From: Nymphaea colorata
Taxonomy: Eukaryota > Streptophyta > Magnoliopsida > Nymphaeales > Nymphaeaceae
Assembly: GCF_008831285.2 (NCBI RefSeq)
Contig: NC_045139.1
Location: 19,266,354-19,326,353 of the forward strand
Reading direction: 5' to 3'
DNA length: 60,000 nucleotides
Within the stretch, counting starts at the first letter, position 1. Each line of letters begins with the position of its first letter. A model generated the notes under the pieces. The model saw nothing but the letters and a program-made list of their open reading frames with translations, searched no databases and was not told the DNA's origin. Positions 57,976 through 60,000 of this stretch are shown here, in pieces. The translations under genes were made by a program, and so were the position numbers.

Positions 57976-60000
57976 TCAACTTCTTATATTGTCAAAACAA
58001 CATTAGTGCGTCACACTCAGAACTGAAATACTCTTTGTATATGAAAAATGTAAATATAAAGTTCTTTTCTCATTAAAACATTTTCATTCCCCGACTGATT
58101 AATTGGTTAGAAAGGGTGGTTCCTTTTTCCATGGGCCGTTGTGTCAGAAAAGTTACAAGTGAAAAGGCAATATAAATCAAGTTCTCAGCTGATAATCTCA
58201 AATGATTACCGTCAAAAGGTTTCTCTTTATTCCAAAATTCACCTCCCTGGATATTTCTTTTCTGAAAAGTTGGTTCTCGCATCCAGTTAATTTTTGTTCC
58301 AACAGAATGCAATATACTTTGAGAAATTCATAAACAGCCAATGACCAATTAGTTTATTAAAAACTGCCTACCTACCATTTAAACATTTACAAATAACCAC
58401 TTGACTTTATAAGATAATTTACAAACACGTGCTTCGTTAAATTTACATATGTGTTAAAAAGCTATTTTAGCCAAAGATGATTTTATTGAACAAATGTTTA
58501 ACCCACATTTTTCATGTCAATTTCAGAATTTAAGGAGTTGTTTGACAGCAATAAACATTTTGGAAATATGTTACAGAGTTATATAATTTTGTTTTAGTCT
58601 TTAGAGTGCATCTACGTAACATTAACATAATGTTCATGTTGCCAAGTGACCCCTTGACTTCTCTGAACTTTTAGAAACAATAACATTTGCAATATGGACT
58701 CTCATGGATGACAATAAACAGGATTCGGATTGACTATCCAGCCAAACAAGTTCAAATAATTGTAATATAGAAAAATATTAACATTTGGTTGATAAGTAGA
58801 ATCAGATAAGGATTTAAAAGCGAAACCCGATTGGATTCAAATTCGCGTTCGGTTTTCAATAAATATTCGATTGAATTAATATTTAAATCTGGTTACATAT
58901 AATATTTTATATCAAATATCCATGTATTTTGAAAACCAGTTTTATTCAGTTGGCTGTGCATATATGAAGGCTGAGGTTTGATTCAAATTCAATCGTGAAA
59001 GTAAAAGTCGAATTGGGATCAGTTTAAGACTGCCAATTTAAAAGTCCGATTCATACTAAACTTGTCTTCATCTGCATTTTACTGTAAGATAAATAATGAT
59101 CATGCAAACATCCTATAAACTGGATTTATAAACAAAAAATATTTAGTAAGATCTGATCTATTGGCAGATTCACCTTGCATCGACCCGGGAGCTCGCTTGG
59201 GCCATGGCCGTCCCCCTCAATCTTTGAAAAACTAAACTTAGTGGTTTATTTTTTCCAAACATTTTAAACCAGCCCCATACAAATTTTGAAAATTATACAA
59301 TACTACTCTTAAAAATAAGTTTTTGACTAGACGTGTCTGTGTATATATATATATATATACATAAAAAACTTAAAGTCACGTATAACAATCTAATCGTTAT
59401 TTCAATTCAATCATTTCATTAAAAAACAATAAAAACAATAAGATAAAAGTGATGAGCGTAATATTAGTTTACATTGTTTTTTCACAACCATTCATTCTTT
59501 CAATCGTTCGAGTATAAATATATATATATTAAAATTTTTGCTATACTTTTCATTTATTTCATGGAACTTTAACGTGAAAAAAATATTTGTTCTAACACAG
59601 AAAAAGACGTTTTTCCCAAATTCTCCAAAATGGCCTCAAAGCTGAGTATGCTCGAGATGCCGATGGCTGTTCCCCATGTGTTAACACACGTGGGACAGCG
59701 GCGCCCGCCTTCATCGACGCATGCCGCGCATGATGTGGAGCTTCGTCGCGTCGACCGCCTATGCTTCTTACACTTTAGTCCTATATTCCGTTAATAATTG
59801 TAAAAAAGTGGTCATATGTTCTCTTGGTTTTCTTTCAGCTGGGTGCGCTGTTCCGGCTAATAATGATTAAACAAAAAGCCTCCTTTTCACCGTTACCTTT
59901 TTATTTAGCAAAAATCAGAACAAACTGAATGCAAGGATAATAGTACATAGAATTTTAATATAAGTTTTTTTTTTTATAAATTATCTTTGCATCGTTTCGT
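57976..60000. other. AT-rich intergenic DNA
   Basis: No gene is recognised. TA microsatellites occur at about 59,344-59,360 and 59,517-59,530. A GC-richer island at about 59,640-59,765 carries the palindrome listed separately. Confidence 0.5.
59666..59699. repeat. 34-bp imperfect palindrome with CACGTG core
   Basis: Arms 59,666-59,680 and 59,685-59,699 match at 12 of 15 positions around TTAA. The right arm contains CACGTG, the G-box bound by plant bHLH and bZIP factors. No gene is visible next to it in the window, so a regulatory role is only a possibility. Confidence 0.6.

Overview
The window looks like nuclear DNA of a flowering plant. The evidence is Ty1/copia retrotransposons primed by initiator tRNA-Met, a multi-exon gene of the plant-only TRM (TON1-recruiting-motif, DUF3741/DUF4378) family, AT-rich intergenic DNA and a long satellite-like tandem array. 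I cannot name the species. Nothing bacterial, organellar or CRISPR-like is visible.

Layout. (1) 1-5,224: AT-rich DNA with the apparent leader of an unidentified plus-strand gene, a 38-bp minisatellite, one short exon-like segment resembling extra-large G proteins, and a 0.42-kb segment present twice, about 1.7 kb apart. (2) 5,225-28,386: a 23-kb head-to-tail array of about 17 units of 1.40 kb. Each unit is a dimer of two diverged halves of about 700 bp, and each half contains roughly 60-bp GGATCAGA-type sub-repeats, so the array is nested on three scales. It contains a 100-N assembly gap. (3) 28,387-38,964: a copia element (28,481-38,964) inserted just downstream of a TRM pseudogene. A second copia with apparently identical LTRs (29,834-35,158) sits in its gag, and a solo LTR (38,468-38,754) sits in its 3' LTR. 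(4) 38,965-42,296: the decayed TRM copy, minus strand. (5) 42,297-48,288: a minus-strand pile of three copia families: the 3' end of one fused to the 5' four-fifths of a second, which is inserted in an RNase H fragment of a third. (6) 48,288-48,838: an orphan, diverged piece of the satellite. (7) 48,839-49,971: unidentified DNA with one open frame and a MITE candidate. (8) 49,972-about 55,640: the more intact TRM copy, minus strand, with a GC-AG intron. (9) 55,641-60,000: mostly featureless AT-rich DNA with a 147-bp GC-rich tandem duplication and a palindrome.

History read from the sequence. A TRM gene was duplicated together with its 3' flank. One copy lost its 5' exons, one splice acceptor and one internal exon, gained a nonsense codon, and was hit by retrotransposons on both sides. 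The satellite array lies directly beyond its 3' UTR. The oldest dated copia in the left cluster (about 1.9% LTR difference by eye) was later entered by a younger element with no LTR differences.

The only candidate working host gene is the TRM copy at 50,078-53,921; its second-to-last exon join is unresolved. Every retrotransposon reading frame here is broken. I see no new protein system. The most unusual structure is the three-level satellite array with its internal substructure, deletion variants, archaic edges and distant orphan.
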